This document shows positions 42,688 to 51,319 of a DNA stretch of 64,000 nt, piece after piece. The stretch's first letter is position 1. Every line of letters starts with the position of its first letter. The stretch is from Bacillota bacterium (GTDB taxonomy: Bacteria; Bacillota; UBA4882; UBA8346): contig JAEZFP010000010.1 of assembly GCA_023417475.1 (NCBI GenBank), forward strand, positions 14,778-78,777, in the 5' to 3' direction. The notes below the pieces were generated by a model, which searched no databases, was not told the origin of the DNA, and saw nothing but the letters and a program-made list of their open reading frames with translations. Both the position numbers and the translations under genes were made by a program.

Positions 42688-43092
42688 ATGGATATGAAGT
42701 TGAGTTTTCCCGGAGGATTAAAAGTGGCCGCTTCGTATAAGGGGCAAACCATCATGACTGATCAACCGGTTAAAGCCGGGGGAAGCGGCGAGGCGCCGTC
42801 GCCTTTTGATCTGTTTCTAGGTTCAATCGGCACTTGCGCGGGATTTTATATCGTAAACTTTTGCCGGCAGCGCCAAATCCCAACCACCGGAATTGAGGTG
42901 GAACTGCAATTTTCGAAAGATGAGGCAACCGGGATGATCGCTAAGATCGCGATCGCGATCAAACTGCCGCCGGATTTTCCCGAACAATATCGCGATGCGG
43001 TTGTGCGGGCCGCCGATGTTTGTACTGTAAAAAAGCATCTGCTGAATCCGCCGCAGTTTGAAATTTTTCACACCGTGAAAGAAATCTCGTAA
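42688..43092 (+). CDS. OsmC-like protein
   Basis: 134 residues. OsmC/Ohr fold with the two family Cys positions, the first in LGSIGTCAGFYIV and the second in AADVCTVKKHL. Relatives reduce organic peroxides; those with this second-Cys context (YhfA-like) are less well characterised. GGGAGGAG precedes the ATG. Transcribed alone or with the small gene after it. Confidence 0.88.
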   Translation: MDMKLSFPGGLKVAASYKGQTIMTDQPVKAGGSGEAPSPFDLFLGSIGTCAGFYIVNFCRQRQIPTTGIEVELQFSKDEATGMIAKIAIAIKLPPDFPEQYRDAVVRAADVCTVKKHLLNPPQFEIFHTVKEIS

Positions 43093-43154
43093 ATAGTTCT
43101 AAAGTCCTATAACATTTGAGTTGGGCTTTCCGATACTTGTAGTGGAGTAACGAA

Positions 43155-43355
43155 GTGGCACTCACAGCGAATAACTCGGGAGATCGACTCAAAATGATGC
43201 AATCCCATGATCCGGTAATTGACGCAATCAATCGGAATGTTAATTTGTTTGCCGCCATTAAACAGTATCGTCACATTAAAAAAGTGATGGCCGATTTTGC
43301 CGTACAACTTCAAAATGAGGCGCAAACGGTACGGGTCGACCATCGCATTCATTAA
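43155..43355 (+). CDS. small hypothetical protein
   Basis: 66 residues, charged, predicted helical, no signal peptide. GGAG lies nine bases before the GTG start, and a strong terminator follows 50 bases after the stop; these are the main reasons to accept it. No family recognised. It lies 60 bases after the OsmC-like gene and may share its transcript. Confidence 0.5.
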   Translation: MALTANNSGDRLKMMQSHDPVIDAINRNVNLFAAIKQYRHIKKVMADFAVQLQNEAQTVRVDHRIH

Positions 43356-43406
43356 GTCACCGTCAGCGGTTCTTCACAAAATGCTTAAATAGTTAATAAG
43401 CCATAG

Positions 43407-43438
43407 GAAACACCTGTTTATGAGCAGGTGTTTTTTTG
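43407..43438 (+). terminator. terminator
   Basis: AACACCTG / CAGGTGTT stem with an eight-base loop and seven T. Confidence 0.85.
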
Positions 43439-43621
43439 TGGCCGCTAAGTTTTTCGGGTTGGACGCTCTTTGAAAATGTTGTAAAATCGAAGTATTATGC
43501 AGGGAATCACCGGCAATGTTTGAATAATATATTTTTGAAAGTGATTTGAAAATGGAACAGGAAAGGGCATGGATACGTCTATACTTTGTAAATCAGTAAA
43601 GTGGCAAAGGGAGTGTTCGTA

Positions 43622-45421
43622 ATGAAACGCTGGACTCGTAAAACGGTAACCCTGATTATTCTGACTTTGCTCGGCATTACGTTGTTCACAAGCGGCAATA
43701 TGAGCTTGTTTGCGGCTGCGCCGTCCTGGGAAGGATGGCAGAAAGTTCAAGGTCAAACCCCGGGCCGGCCGTGGCTGGCGCCGGATGGGGAGCGGATCAT
43801 CGCCGCTCATCAAGGGATGGATTCAAAACTGTACATAAGCACTATGTTCAATGGGGATGTTGGCGACTGGAAGCAGAATAACCTGACCTGTTCGAGCGGA
43901 CCGGCGGTAGTTAGCTTTAACGGCCGGAAACAAGCGTTTATTCGTAATGGCGACGGTCGTCTCTACACCACGTTGGCCAATAGTCCGACCCGGCGCAATG
44001 ATGACTTTTACGGTGGTTTTTGGCAAGACTCCAGGCTCAAAATCGCTTCCGAGCCGGCGGCGGTAGTCTTTAATAATCGGGTTTACGTAGTTATTCGCGG
44101 AGTTGACAACCAACTGATGATCAATTCCCTTAATGAACGGGGGAGCTGGGGAAATTGGAAACGGTTGAATTATGTTTCGAACTCTTCGCCCTTCATCGGA
44201 TTATATCAAGGACGGCTTTATGTCGCGGCCCGGAGTCGGAACAACGAGATTTTATTAAATAGCGATCCGTTAGGCGCCGGAAGCTGGAAGGAGATCCCCG
44301 GCGGTGGGCGTTCAAACGACACGCCGGTTTTTGCGGAATACCGCAATCAACTCTATGTAGTAGTTCGCGGAATGGATAATGGCATTTGGGTTAATGTCAA
44401 ACGGAATAACGATTGGTCCGGTTGGACGGAGATTGGCGGCGCGACCTTAGCGGCTCCGGCGATTGCCGCCGCCAATAGTCAGTTGCAATTGATGGTTAGA
44501 GGGACCGATAATAACCTCTATATCAATCAACTCACCAGATTTTCATCATGGGAACCGCGCCCGGTACCAGTACCGCAACCGCATCGGCCTCAACCTCAAC
44601 CCCAACCCCAACCGCGTTCCCAGTGGAGCGGTTGGAACCGTTATCCTGACGGTCAAACCACTTCCGGCCCGGCGGTTGCCGAGTATAATGGGCAGCTGAT
44701 TACCATGGTTCGGGGGACCGATAACGGGGTTTTTGTAAAAACCGGACTCGGCAACGGTTGGACCAAGATCGATGGTGAAATAATTGGCAGTCCGGCGTTG
44801 GCAAACCATCGCGGCAGCCTTTACGCATTGGTCCGGGGAACCGATGAAGCAGTCTATGTAAACCGTTTTAACGGTACTTGGCAAGGTTGGTCCAATATCG
44901 GCGGGAAAACCACTTCCGGCGGTGCCCTCGTCTCTTATGAAGGAACTCTCTATGCATTCGTCCGCGGCACTGACAATGGCGTCTATGTAAACCGGATGAA
45001 TGACCGTGGCAATTGGAACGGTTGGTCCAATATCGGCGGCGCCACAACCGGGGAACCGGCGGCGCTGGTGTATCGCGGGCGACTCTATCTGGTGGTAAGA
45101 GGGACCGATGACAAGGTTTATCTCCGCTCCATGGCCGGCAACAATTCATGGGACAATTGGACGGAAGTGAACGGCAACGGTCGGATCATTTCCGGACCTA
45201 GCTTGGTCAATTTTGAAAATCAATTGTGGATCGTCGCCCGCGGCACCGACAACGGGATCTGGGCCAATGTACGGAATGAAAACGGGCGATTCGGCGACTG
45301 GTGGCTCCTGCCCGGCAATGGTTTGACCACCGCCAATCCCAGCGCCGTGGTTTATCGGAACCGTTTATACGTTATGGTTCAGGGAACCGATAAAAGTCTA
45401 TATTGGAATGAGTATCGTTAA
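43622..45421 (+). CDS. secreted repeat protein with two beta-propeller-like lobes
   Basis: About 599 residues. A signal peptide (hydrophobic residues ~9-32, FAAAPS) is followed by repeats of about 50 residues with the pattern W..W..IGG..... PA....G.LY..VRGTDN.VYVN. There are five or six repeats before and five or six after a Pro/Gln/Arg linker (VPQPHRPQPQPQPQP) near residue 320. The repeats resemble PLL-type/DUF346 lectin propellers, which bind fucosylated or other glycans; binding residues cannot be judged. GGGAG lies nine bases before ATG 43622. A very long terminator follows. Likely exported glycan- or surface-binding protein. Confidence 0.75.
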   Translation: MKRWTRKTVTLIILTLLGITLFTSGNMSLFAAAPSWEGWQKVQGQTPGRPWLAPDGERIIAAHQGMDSKLYISTMFNGDVGDWKQNNLTCSSGPAVVSFNGRKQAFIRNGDGRLYTTLANSPTRRNDDFYGGFWQDSRLKIASEPAAVVFNNRVYVVIRGVDNQLMINSLNERGSWGNWKRLNYVSNSSPFIGLYQGRLYVAARSRNNEILLNSDPLGAGSWKEIPGGGRSNDTPVFAEYRNQLYVVVRGMDNGIWVNVKRNNDWSGWTEIGGATLAAPAIAAANSQLQLMVRGTDNNLYINQLTRFSSWEPRPVPVPQPHRPQPQPQPQPRSQWSGWNRYPDGQTTSGPAVAEYNGQLITMVRGTDNGVFVKTGLGNGWTKIDGEIIGSPALANHRGSLYALVRGTDEAVYVNRFNGTWQGWSNIGGKTTSGGALVSYEGTLYAFVRGTDNGVYVNRMNDRGNWNGWSNIGGATTGEPAALVYRGRLYLVVRGTDDKVYLRSMAGNNSWDNWTEVNGNGRIISGPSLVNFENQLWIVARGTDNGIWANVRNENGRFGDWWLLPGNGLTTANPSAVVYRNRLYVMVQGTDKSLYWNEYR

Positions 45422-45439
45422 GCTCCAAGCTTGATTATG

Positions 45440-45484
45440 GCAATAAGAAAAGAACCGGTTTACCCGGTTCTTTTCTTATTGCGA
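45440..45484 (+). terminator. strong 19-bp-stem terminator
   Basis: A perfect 19-bp stem (left arm 45440-45458, right arm 45464-45482) with a TTTAC loop. The right arm is T-rich. Confidence 0.85.
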
Positions 45485-45501
45485 CATTTTGGTTAAAACC
45501 C

Positions 45502-45534
45502 TTGAATTTTCCAAATGGCGAATATATAATTCAA
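45502..45534 (+). promoter_or_regulatory. promoter of the tetR-emrAB operon with candidate operator
   Basis: TTGAAT (45502-45507), 17 bp, TATAAT (45525-45530). The inverted arms TTGAATT (45502-45508) and AATTCAA (45528-45534) coincide with both hexamers, as expected for TetR autorepression. Confidence 0.6.
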
Positions 45535-45563
45535 CTAATTTACCGAAATAGTCGAAAGGTTGA

Positions 45564-46184
45564 ATGCTGATGTCGGAACAGTTAAACTCGGAAAAACACC
45601 TTCAAATTCTTGCCGCCGCGCAAAAACGTTTTGCCCGTTTCGGATTCGCCAAGGTGACGATGGATGAGATCGCGCAGGATCTGGGGATCGGGAAAGCCTC
45701 GTTATATTATTATTTCCCGACCAAGGAGAGTATCATTCGCGAGGTCATCCTGCGGGAACAGCAACGTTTTAACGAAGCGCTGAGCGCAATTCTTGGGGAA
45801 GATTTGACGGCCGGTCAGAAGTTCCGCCTTTATATGGAACAGCGTTGGATTTACCTTAATGAGCTGATCAATCTCAGTGGCGTCAATGTGGTGACGATCC
45901 AACATTTTAAGCCGATCTTCGGAGATTTGTATGAGCGGTTTACCGCAACGGAATTGGAGATCGTCGGTCAAATTCTTAATGAAGGCAAGACGACGGGAGA
46001 ATTTGCGATTGGCGACACCGCAGAAACCGCAAGCGTTTTATTACGGACCTTTCGCGGATTCCGGATGGCTTATCTTAAGGGATTTGAACTATTGCGGACC
46101 GATTCTCCGGAATATCACCGGTTGAAGCAGGAGATGAATCTGCTCGCCGAATTGATTTTAACGGGGGTTGTGGCCCGGAAATAG
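45564..46184 (+). CDS. TetR-family transcriptional regulator
   Basis: 206 residues. The N-terminal helix-turn-helix is complete (FAKVTMDEIAQDLGIGKASLYYYFPTKESII). The C-terminal ligand domain is unassigned. It leads an efflux operon and probably represses it from the inverted repeat in its promoter. ATG 45570 is an alternative start. Confidence 0.92.
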   Translation: MLMSEQLNSEKHLQILAAAQKRFARFGFAKVTMDEIAQDLGIGKASLYYYFPTKESIIREVILREQQRFNEALSAILGEDLTAGQKFRLYMEQRWIYLNELINLSGVNVVTIQHFKPIFGDLYERFTATELEIVGQILNEGKTTGEFAIGDTAETASVLLRTFRGFRMAYLKGFELLRTDSPEYHRLKQEMNLLAELILTGVVARK

Positions 46185-46228
46185 CGATTGAACGCCTCGT
46201 TTTTTTATGAATCGAAAGGATGTTCATT

Positions 46229-47125
46229 ATGAAGACAAATTGGATCAAGATTTTGGCGGCGCTGTCGGTTGGGGGCGTTTTGGCCGCGACCGGGGGCTGG
46301 TATTGGTATACCAACGTTAAGGGATATGTCGAGACTGACGACGCCATCATCGACGGATACCAATCGACGGTCAGCTCGAAGGTTCTGGGGCGGATTGCCG
46401 GATTGTTGGTTAATGAGAGCGAAACGGTGAAAGCGGGGCAGCTGTTGGTTCAATTGGACGATGCCGATCTCCAGGCGCAACAGGCCCAGGATCGGGCCGC
46501 CTTGGGCAGTTCGGAGCAGGACATCGCGTTGGCGCGGGTCAATTTGGCAAAAGCGCAAAACGATTTTCAACGGGTCGATACGCAATACCAGGGCGAGTTT
46601 ATTTCCAAACAGGAATTTGACAACGCCCGGACCGCCTTGGACGTTGCAAAGGTAAATTATTCGCGGGCGGTGGCGACGCATAAAACGGTTCAATCGAAAA
46701 TCGGGGTTGACGCCACCAATTTGCAAAACACGCGGATTTTGGCGCCGATTGACGGGATTGTCGCGAAACGTTGGGCGTTGACCGGCGACGTGGTGCAGGC
46801 GGGGCAATCGATCTTTTCCATTTATGACCTGAAAAACGTGTGGATCACCGCCAACTTCGAAGAGACCAAATTGGCCGCCATCCATACCGGGGAAGCGGTC
46901 GCCATTACGGTGGACGCCTATCCGGGCCGGCGTTTCGCCGGCAAGGTGAAAGAGATTGGAACAAATACGGCGGCGCAATTTTCATTAATCCCGCCGAACA
47001 ACGCTTCGGGCAACTTCACGAAGGTTACCCAACGCGTCCCCGTGAAGATCGGGATTGAACAAGTTGACTCCGGCCATCAGCTTTTACCGGGAATGTCGGT
47101 CGAAGTTAAAGTGAAGGTGAACTAG
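46229..47125 (+). CDS. HlyD/EmrA-type membrane fusion protein
   Basis: About 298 residues. One N-terminal anchor (residues ~6-24), split lipoyl domain (VETDDAIIDGYQSTVSSKVLGRI ... ILAPIDGIVAKRW), a short coiled-coil and a beta-barrel. It should couple the MFS pump that follows to export across the envelope. AAAGGA lies before ATG 46229; ATG 46220 is possible. It abuts emrB (TAG-ATG). Confidence 0.88.
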   Translation: MKTNWIKILAALSVGGVLAATGGWYWYTNVKGYVETDDAIIDGYQSTVSSKVLGRIAGLLVNESETVKAGQLLVQLDDADLQAQQAQDRAALGSSEQDIALARVNLAKAQNDFQRVDTQYQGEFISKQEFDNARTALDVAKVNYSRAVATHKTVQSKIGVDATNLQNTRILAPIDGIVAKRWALTGDVVQAGQSIFSIYDLKNVWITANFEETKLAAIHTGEAVAITVDAYPGRRFAGKVKEIGTNTAAQFSLIPPNNASGNFTKVTQRVPVKIGIEQVDSGHQLLPGMSVEVKVKVN

Positions 47126-48784
47126 ATGACCATTCATCGTCAGCTCCGGGGCAAACTGATGCAACGTTTTGAATCGTTGCAACCCGGACATTCGGCGTAC
47201 CGCTGGTGGGTTTTGGCCAATATTATGGTGGGTACGTTCATGGCGGTTTTAGACGCGACCATCGTTGATGTGAGTATGCCGAAGATTATGGCAACTTTCG
47301 GAGCCAGTATCGATAAGATCGAGTGGATTATAACCGCGTATATGCTCGCCTTTGCGGTGATGTTGCCCACATCGGGCTGGGTGGCCGAACATTTTGGCTA
47401 TAAACGGACGTACTTCACGGCGTTGGTGTTTTTCACATTAGGCTCGATGCTCTGCGGGATGGCCTGGAACGAGGACGCTTTAATTTTCTTCCGGGTTGTT
47501 CAGGCGTTGGGCGGCGGCATGATGATGCCGGTCGGGATGGCCATCGTCACCCGGGAGTTTCCTCCGGAACAGCGGGGTGTCGCCTTGGGTTTTTGGGGAA
47601 TTGCGGCGGCGGCGTCCATCTCCTTCGGACCGTTGATCGGCGGTTATCTGATCGATTCGCTCAGTTGGCAGTCGATCTTCAGCGTTAATGTGCCGGTGGG
47701 TCTGGTGGGAATGGTGGCGACCTTTATTATTCAGCGCGAGTATAAAACTGAAACTACCCGTTCCTTTGATTTGGTCGGATTTGTTTCGATGGCCGTTTTT
47801 TTAGTCGCACTGTTGATCGCGTTGGCCGACGGCAACGCGGTCTGGAATATCGGCGGCTGGCACTCGCCGTTCATCCTCGGTTGTTTTGCCGTCGCGGCGA
47901 TGGCGTTGGTGATATTTTTATATACGGAATTAACCGTTGAGCATCCGTTGATCGATTTGAGCCTTTTGAAGAATTTTAATTACGGCGTCTCCTGCATCGT
48001 GTTGTTCATTTTTGGCTTGGGAATGTTCGGCAGCACCTTTATTCAACCGCTGTATCTACAAAACTCCCTGGGTTATACGGCAATGCAATCAGGGGCGGTC
48101 TTTTTGCCGGTCGGATTGATTCAAGGATTCATGTCGCCCATCTCCGGCCGGTTGGCCGATAAGATTAACCCCAAAATTCCGACGGTCATCGGGATATCGC
48201 TGTTGTCCTGCGGGATGATTTTAAACAGTTTCCTGTCGTTACAGTCCGAGCAGCATCAGATCATGTTGCCCTTAATTATGCGCGGTTTTGGGATGGGAAT
48301 TCTCTTCACCCCGTTAAGCACGATCGCCTTGTCCGGTATTCCCCGCGAAAGAATGGCGCAGGCCTCGGGAATCTTCAATGTAATCCGTCAGGTCGGCGGC
48401 AGTTTTGGCGTGGCGATGCTCGGAACCATCATGATGCAGCGCAATATTTTTCATACCGCGATGAACGGTCAGGCGGTCAGACTAAGTTCGCCCGTGCTTC
48501 AACGGGTGATCAGCGGCTACACGGCGTTTGTCAAAGCGCGGGTGGGCGGACCGGCGTATCTTTCGGCGCTGCATGTTTATAATGCGACGCTGAAAGCGCA
48601 GGCGGTTGTCAGCAGTTATTTACTGAAGCAGGCGTATGTGCAAGCCATTAACGATTGTTATCTTGTAACCGCCTCGATTACCGTTTTGGGGATCGTCCCG
48701 GTTTTGCTGTTGCGATCGCCAAAGCGGAAAACAGAAGCCGCAGCTGTCTTAAATCCAGAAAGATTGCGTAATGATGAGAAATAA
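47126..48784 (+). CDS. DHA2-family drug efflux transporter (EmrB/QacA type)
   Basis: 552 residues with 14 predicted spans. TFMAVLDATIVDVSMPKIM with the DHA2 motif, SGWVAEHFGYKRTY (motif A) and GPLIGGYLID (motif C) are visible. It exports lipophilic compounds by proton antiport together with the EmrA-like protein. Third gene of the TetR-controlled operon. Confidence 0.92.
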   Translation: MTIHRQLRGKLMQRFESLQPGHSAYRWWVLANIMVGTFMAVLDATIVDVSMPKIMATFGASIDKIEWIITAYMLAFAVMLPTSGWVAEHFGYKRTYFTALVFFTLGSMLCGMAWNEDALIFFRVVQALGGGMMMPVGMAIVTREFPPEQRGVALGFWGIAAAASISFGPLIGGYLIDSLSWQSIFSVNVPVGLVGMVATFIIQREYKTETTRSFDLVGFVSMAVFLVALLIALADGNAVWNIGGWHSPFILGCFAVAAMALVIFLYTELTVEHPLIDLSLLKNFNYGVSCIVLFIFGLGMFGSTFIQPLYLQNSLGYTAMQSGAVFLPVGLIQGFMSPISGRLADKINPKIPTVIGISLLSCGMILNSFLSLQSEQHQIMLPLIMRGFGMGILFTPLSTIALSGIPRERMAQASGIFNVIRQVGGSFGVAMLGTIMMQRNIFHTAMNGQAVRLSSPVLQRVISGYTAFVKARVGGPAYLSALHVYNATLKAQAVVSSYLLKQAYVQAINDCYLVTASITVLGIVPVLLLRSPKRKTEAAAVLNPERLRNDEK

Positions 48785-48911
48785 ATCTTCGCATCGAACT
48801 GCGATAGTCAGGACGAATTTTTATAGGCTGCAAATCAGGAGGTTAAAGGAACCCTCCCTACATATACGGCAATCCTAGACGTAACATGGTCGGATAATGC
48901 CCGTTAAATTA

Positions 48912-48933
48912 ATCCCTCGGGTAGCCGAGGGAT
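48912..48933. other. hairpin between emrB and lacI-type gene
   Basis: ATCCCTCGG / CCGAGGGAT stem with a four-base loop, but no T-run directly after it. It may be a weak convergent terminator. Confidence 0.35.
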
Positions 48934-48995
48934 GCTTATTGTCCCAGTTTCAATTGTGATCCGAGGCTTCGCGTAAACTGTATGAATAATGCGGG

Positions 48996-49985
48996 TTAAC
49001 GGCTCTTAACCGAATCCCTCTCGACCATATCGCATAGTATGCTTGTTGTTTGTGCCGGGTTCCCGGGATTGTTGATCCGTTGCAAGATGGTCTTGATAAG
49101 CACCTCGCTTGCATAATTAATGTTTAACGCTAGGGTGGTAAGGCTGGGAATGCATAACCTGGATATTTCGGAATTACCGCAGCCGATGATGGAAACGTCG
49201 TCGGGAACCTTAATCTGGTGGGTATAAAGTGTTTGGATCAACTCTACGGCCGTAAAATCATAGTCGCAAATTACCGCAGTCGGCATTTTTTTGTTGGAAA
49301 TTAATTCAATTAAGCGTTGACTATAGTTTTCGTTAGTGTCCAGAAAGAAAGTTTGGCTTATGGAAATTTGATAAGTGTGAAGTGCTGCCTGAATACCTAA
49401 AAAACGTTCCTGATTGCGGAATAGGTTTTGATTGCCGAAGAATGCAATTTGAGTATGGCCTTTGTTGATTAGATATTCGCATTGTTTATAGCCGGCGTGA
49501 TTAAAGTTGAAGCGGACGATATCACTGTCGAATGCTGGAGAGTAGCCGGTAAAAAAGACAAAATTATGGACGTGTTCTTTAATTCCGTTGCAATATTGAG
49601 GGTCGAATTTTCCGATGAAGATCACTCCGTCAAAATGGTCGCCTTTGGTTAATTTATAGGGTAATACTCCTTTGTCCTGTGAAGTTTCGTCAATAAATTC
49701 CATCTGAAAATCGAGCTTGGCGTTTTTCAGCGACTTTTCAACGCTTTGTAACATGAGACTGAAGTTACTGTTATCCAACATGTATGGTTTTTGATGGAGG
49801 ACTAAGATGTTGGCCGTTAGAGTTTTTTTGTTTTTGGAATATCCCATTTCCTCAGCTTTTGCGGTAATTTTTTGTTTCAATTCTTTACTCACCCCAGGCT
49901 GACCTGATAAAGCCCTGCTGATGGATACCGGCGATATTCCAAGTGTTTCGGCAATGTCTGAAATGGTTATTTTTTGATTCTTCAA
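48996..49985 (-). CDS. LacI-family transcriptional regulator
   Basis: 329 residues. The N-terminal helix-turn-helix and hinge (TISDIAETLGISPVSISRALSGQPGVS) are followed by a periplasmic-binding-type sensor. GGAGGGAT lies seven bases before the TTG start. The gene is clearly more AT-rich than its left neighbours, like the operon it faces. LacI regulators usually sense sugars or nucleosides, but here the target is probably the divergent dehydratase-like/ABC operon. Confidence 0.92.
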   Translation of the reverse strand: MKNQKITISDIAETLGISPVSISRALSGQPGVSKELKQKITAKAEEMGYSKNKKTLTANILVLHQKPYMLDNSNFSLMLQSVEKSLKNAKLDFQMEFIDETSQDKGVLPYKLTKGDHFDGVIFIGKFDPQYCNGIKEHVHNFVFFTGYSPAFDSDIVRFNFNHAGYKQCEYLINKGHTQIAFFGNQNLFRNQERFLGIQAALHTYQISISQTFFLDTNENYSQRLIELISNKKMPTAVICDYDFTAVELIQTLYTHQIKVPDDVSIIGCGNSEISRLCIPSLTTLALNINYASEVLIKTILQRINNPGNPAQTTSILCDMVERDSVKSR

Positions 49986-50174
49986 AACGATCCCTCCACA
50001 AATATCTTCGAAATTATTATATTAATACCACGAAAAAAATGCAACAGTTTAACGATGGTTTATACGAAAAAATAACTAGAAAATTGCGCAATAAAATAAC
50101 ACCATATTCTCTGATCCAATAAATGTTTCCTGACTGGGTAAAAGAAATTTGTTAAAAAATTCAATCGAAAGATA

Positions 50175-50203
50175 TTGACAATGAATCAATAAGAGAGTAT
50201 ATT
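50175..50203 (+). promoter_or_regulatory. strong promoter of the BadF/HgdB/ABC operon
   Basis: TTGACA (50175-50180), exactly 17 bp, TATATT (50198-50203). It implies a leader of ~240 bases. Confidence 0.75.
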
Positions 50204-50294
50204 TTGATCAATCACTTGTAATTCAATGGGATAACTTGAAATTAAATTGAGCGTAATTATTACATATAAATTATCGTTAATTAATAATAAGAAA

Positions 50295-50302
50295 AAGCGC
50301 TT
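50295..50302. promoter_or_regulatory. possible LacI-family operator
   Basis: AAGCGCTT, an 8-bp palindrome centred on CpG as in LacI-family sites, about 90 bases after the promoter. No second copy was found. Confidence 0.3.
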
Positions 50303-50335
50303 AAATACATCATAAAGTTGGGCTGACTAAAAGCT

Positions 50336-50383
50336 AGAGGCCAAGATTTTTGCCGGTAACTGCAGAAATTTTGGCCTCTTTTC
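50336..50383 (+). terminator. terminator-like hairpin in the operon leader
   Basis: AGAGGCCAAGATTT (50336-50349) pairs with AAATTTTGGCCTCT with one G-U, inner TTGC with GCAG-type contacts, then TTTTCTT. Its place between promoter and first gene suggests attenuation or insulation. Confidence 0.6.
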
Positions 50384-50451
50384 TTATCTGGGGTTGGGAC
50401 TCAGTCATTTTAATGACTAGGGATTGAAATAATTTAAAAGGAGTGGTTGTA

Positions 50452-51297
50452 ATGTCTAACGTAATAGCCTTTGGAGGTGTCGATGTCGGTTCCTTAGGTA
50501 CCAAAGCCGTCATTCTGGTTGAGGGAGAAATTGCCGGCTATAGTATCATAAGAACGGGTGTCAATACTGAAGCAAACGGTTGGAACGGCTTGAATGCCGC
50601 GCTTGAAAATGCCGGCTTAAAACATGGGGATTTAAAATACATCGTGGCTACAGGATATGGAAGAATATCCGCCCCCTACGCTAATAAAACCGTTACTGAA
50701 ATCACCTGCCATGCCAAAGGAGCGCATTATCTACATCCGCAAACTCGTACGATTATCGACGTGGGAGGACAGGATTGTAAGGCAATTCGATTGGATGAGA
50801 ACGGCAATGTCACGGACTTTGCAATGAATGATAAATGCGCGGCCGGAACTGGCAGATTCCTTGAAGTAATGGCTAACGCATTTAAAGTTCCGCTAGAGGA
50901 ACTGGGACCGCTTTCGTTAAAGGCCACGGAAATATTGCCGGTTAGCAGCACTTGTACGGTTTTTGCGGAATCGGAGACGATTTCCTTATTGGCGCGGGGG
51001 GAAAAACCGGAAAACATCATTGTTGGAATTCATCATGCAATTGCCAATCGGATCGGCGGTATGTTCGCACGAGTTGGGATAGAAAGTGATGTGTTCTTTT
51101 CCGGGGGAGTCGCTAAAAATGTTGGCATGCGTAAAGCATTGGAAGATGCCCTCAAGATTAGAATTGCCGACCCGGAAAAAGACCCCCAATTGGTCGGGGC
51201 GATTGGAGCGGCGGTGTTGGCCCATAATACTTGGGAAAAGGGGAATAAAGAAGAACGTAAGCGAGCAGTTGATTCGGAACGCTCATTGGGAGCGTAA
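50452..51297 (+). CDS. BadF/HgdC-type ATP-dependent activator
   Basis: 281 residues of the acetate/sugar kinase-HSP70 fold. GVDVGSLGTKAVIL and DVGGQDCKAIRLD are the ATP phosphate loops. Cys near residue 129 (NDKCAAGTGRFLE) and near 168 (VSSTCTVFAESE) match the ligands of the [4Fe-4S] cluster shared between two activator subunits. Such activators use two ATP per electron to lower its potential for 2-hydroxyacyl-CoA dehydratases, benzoyl-CoA reductases or double-cubane proteins. AAGGAG precedes ATG 50452. First gene of the operon. Confidence 0.93.
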   Translation: MSNVIAFGGVDVGSLGTKAVILVEGEIAGYSIIRTGVNTEANGWNGLNAALENAGLKHGDLKYIVATGYGRISAPYANKTVTEITCHAKGAHYLHPQTRTIIDVGGQDCKAIRLDENGNVTDFAMNDKCAAGTGRFLEVMANAFKVPLEELGPLSLKATEILPVSSTCTVFAESETISLLARGEKPENIIVGIHHAIANRIGGMFARVGIESDVFFSGGVAKNVGMRKALEDALKIRIADPEKDPQLVGAIGAAVLAHNTWEKGNKEERKRAVDSERSLGA

Positions 51298-51319
51298 AAT
51301 TGCGGAAAGGGAGAGGGAA

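Larger units (their letters stand above)
49986..50451. other. AT-rich regulatory region of the BadF/HgdB/ABC operon
   Basis: 466 bases without a gene. It holds a strong plus-strand promoter (50175-50203), a palindrome TTGATCAA near the start point (50204-50211), a CpG-centred palindrome AAGCGCTT (50295-50302), a terminator-like hairpin (50336-50383) and a small palindrome AGTCATT-TT-AATGACT (50403-50418) close to the RBS. Confidence 0.6.

Noticed and set aside
50403..50418. Palindrome before the BadF gene as a terminator
   Set aside because: AGTCATT-TT-AATGACT has only a two-base loop and no T-run; an operator or translational element is more likely.
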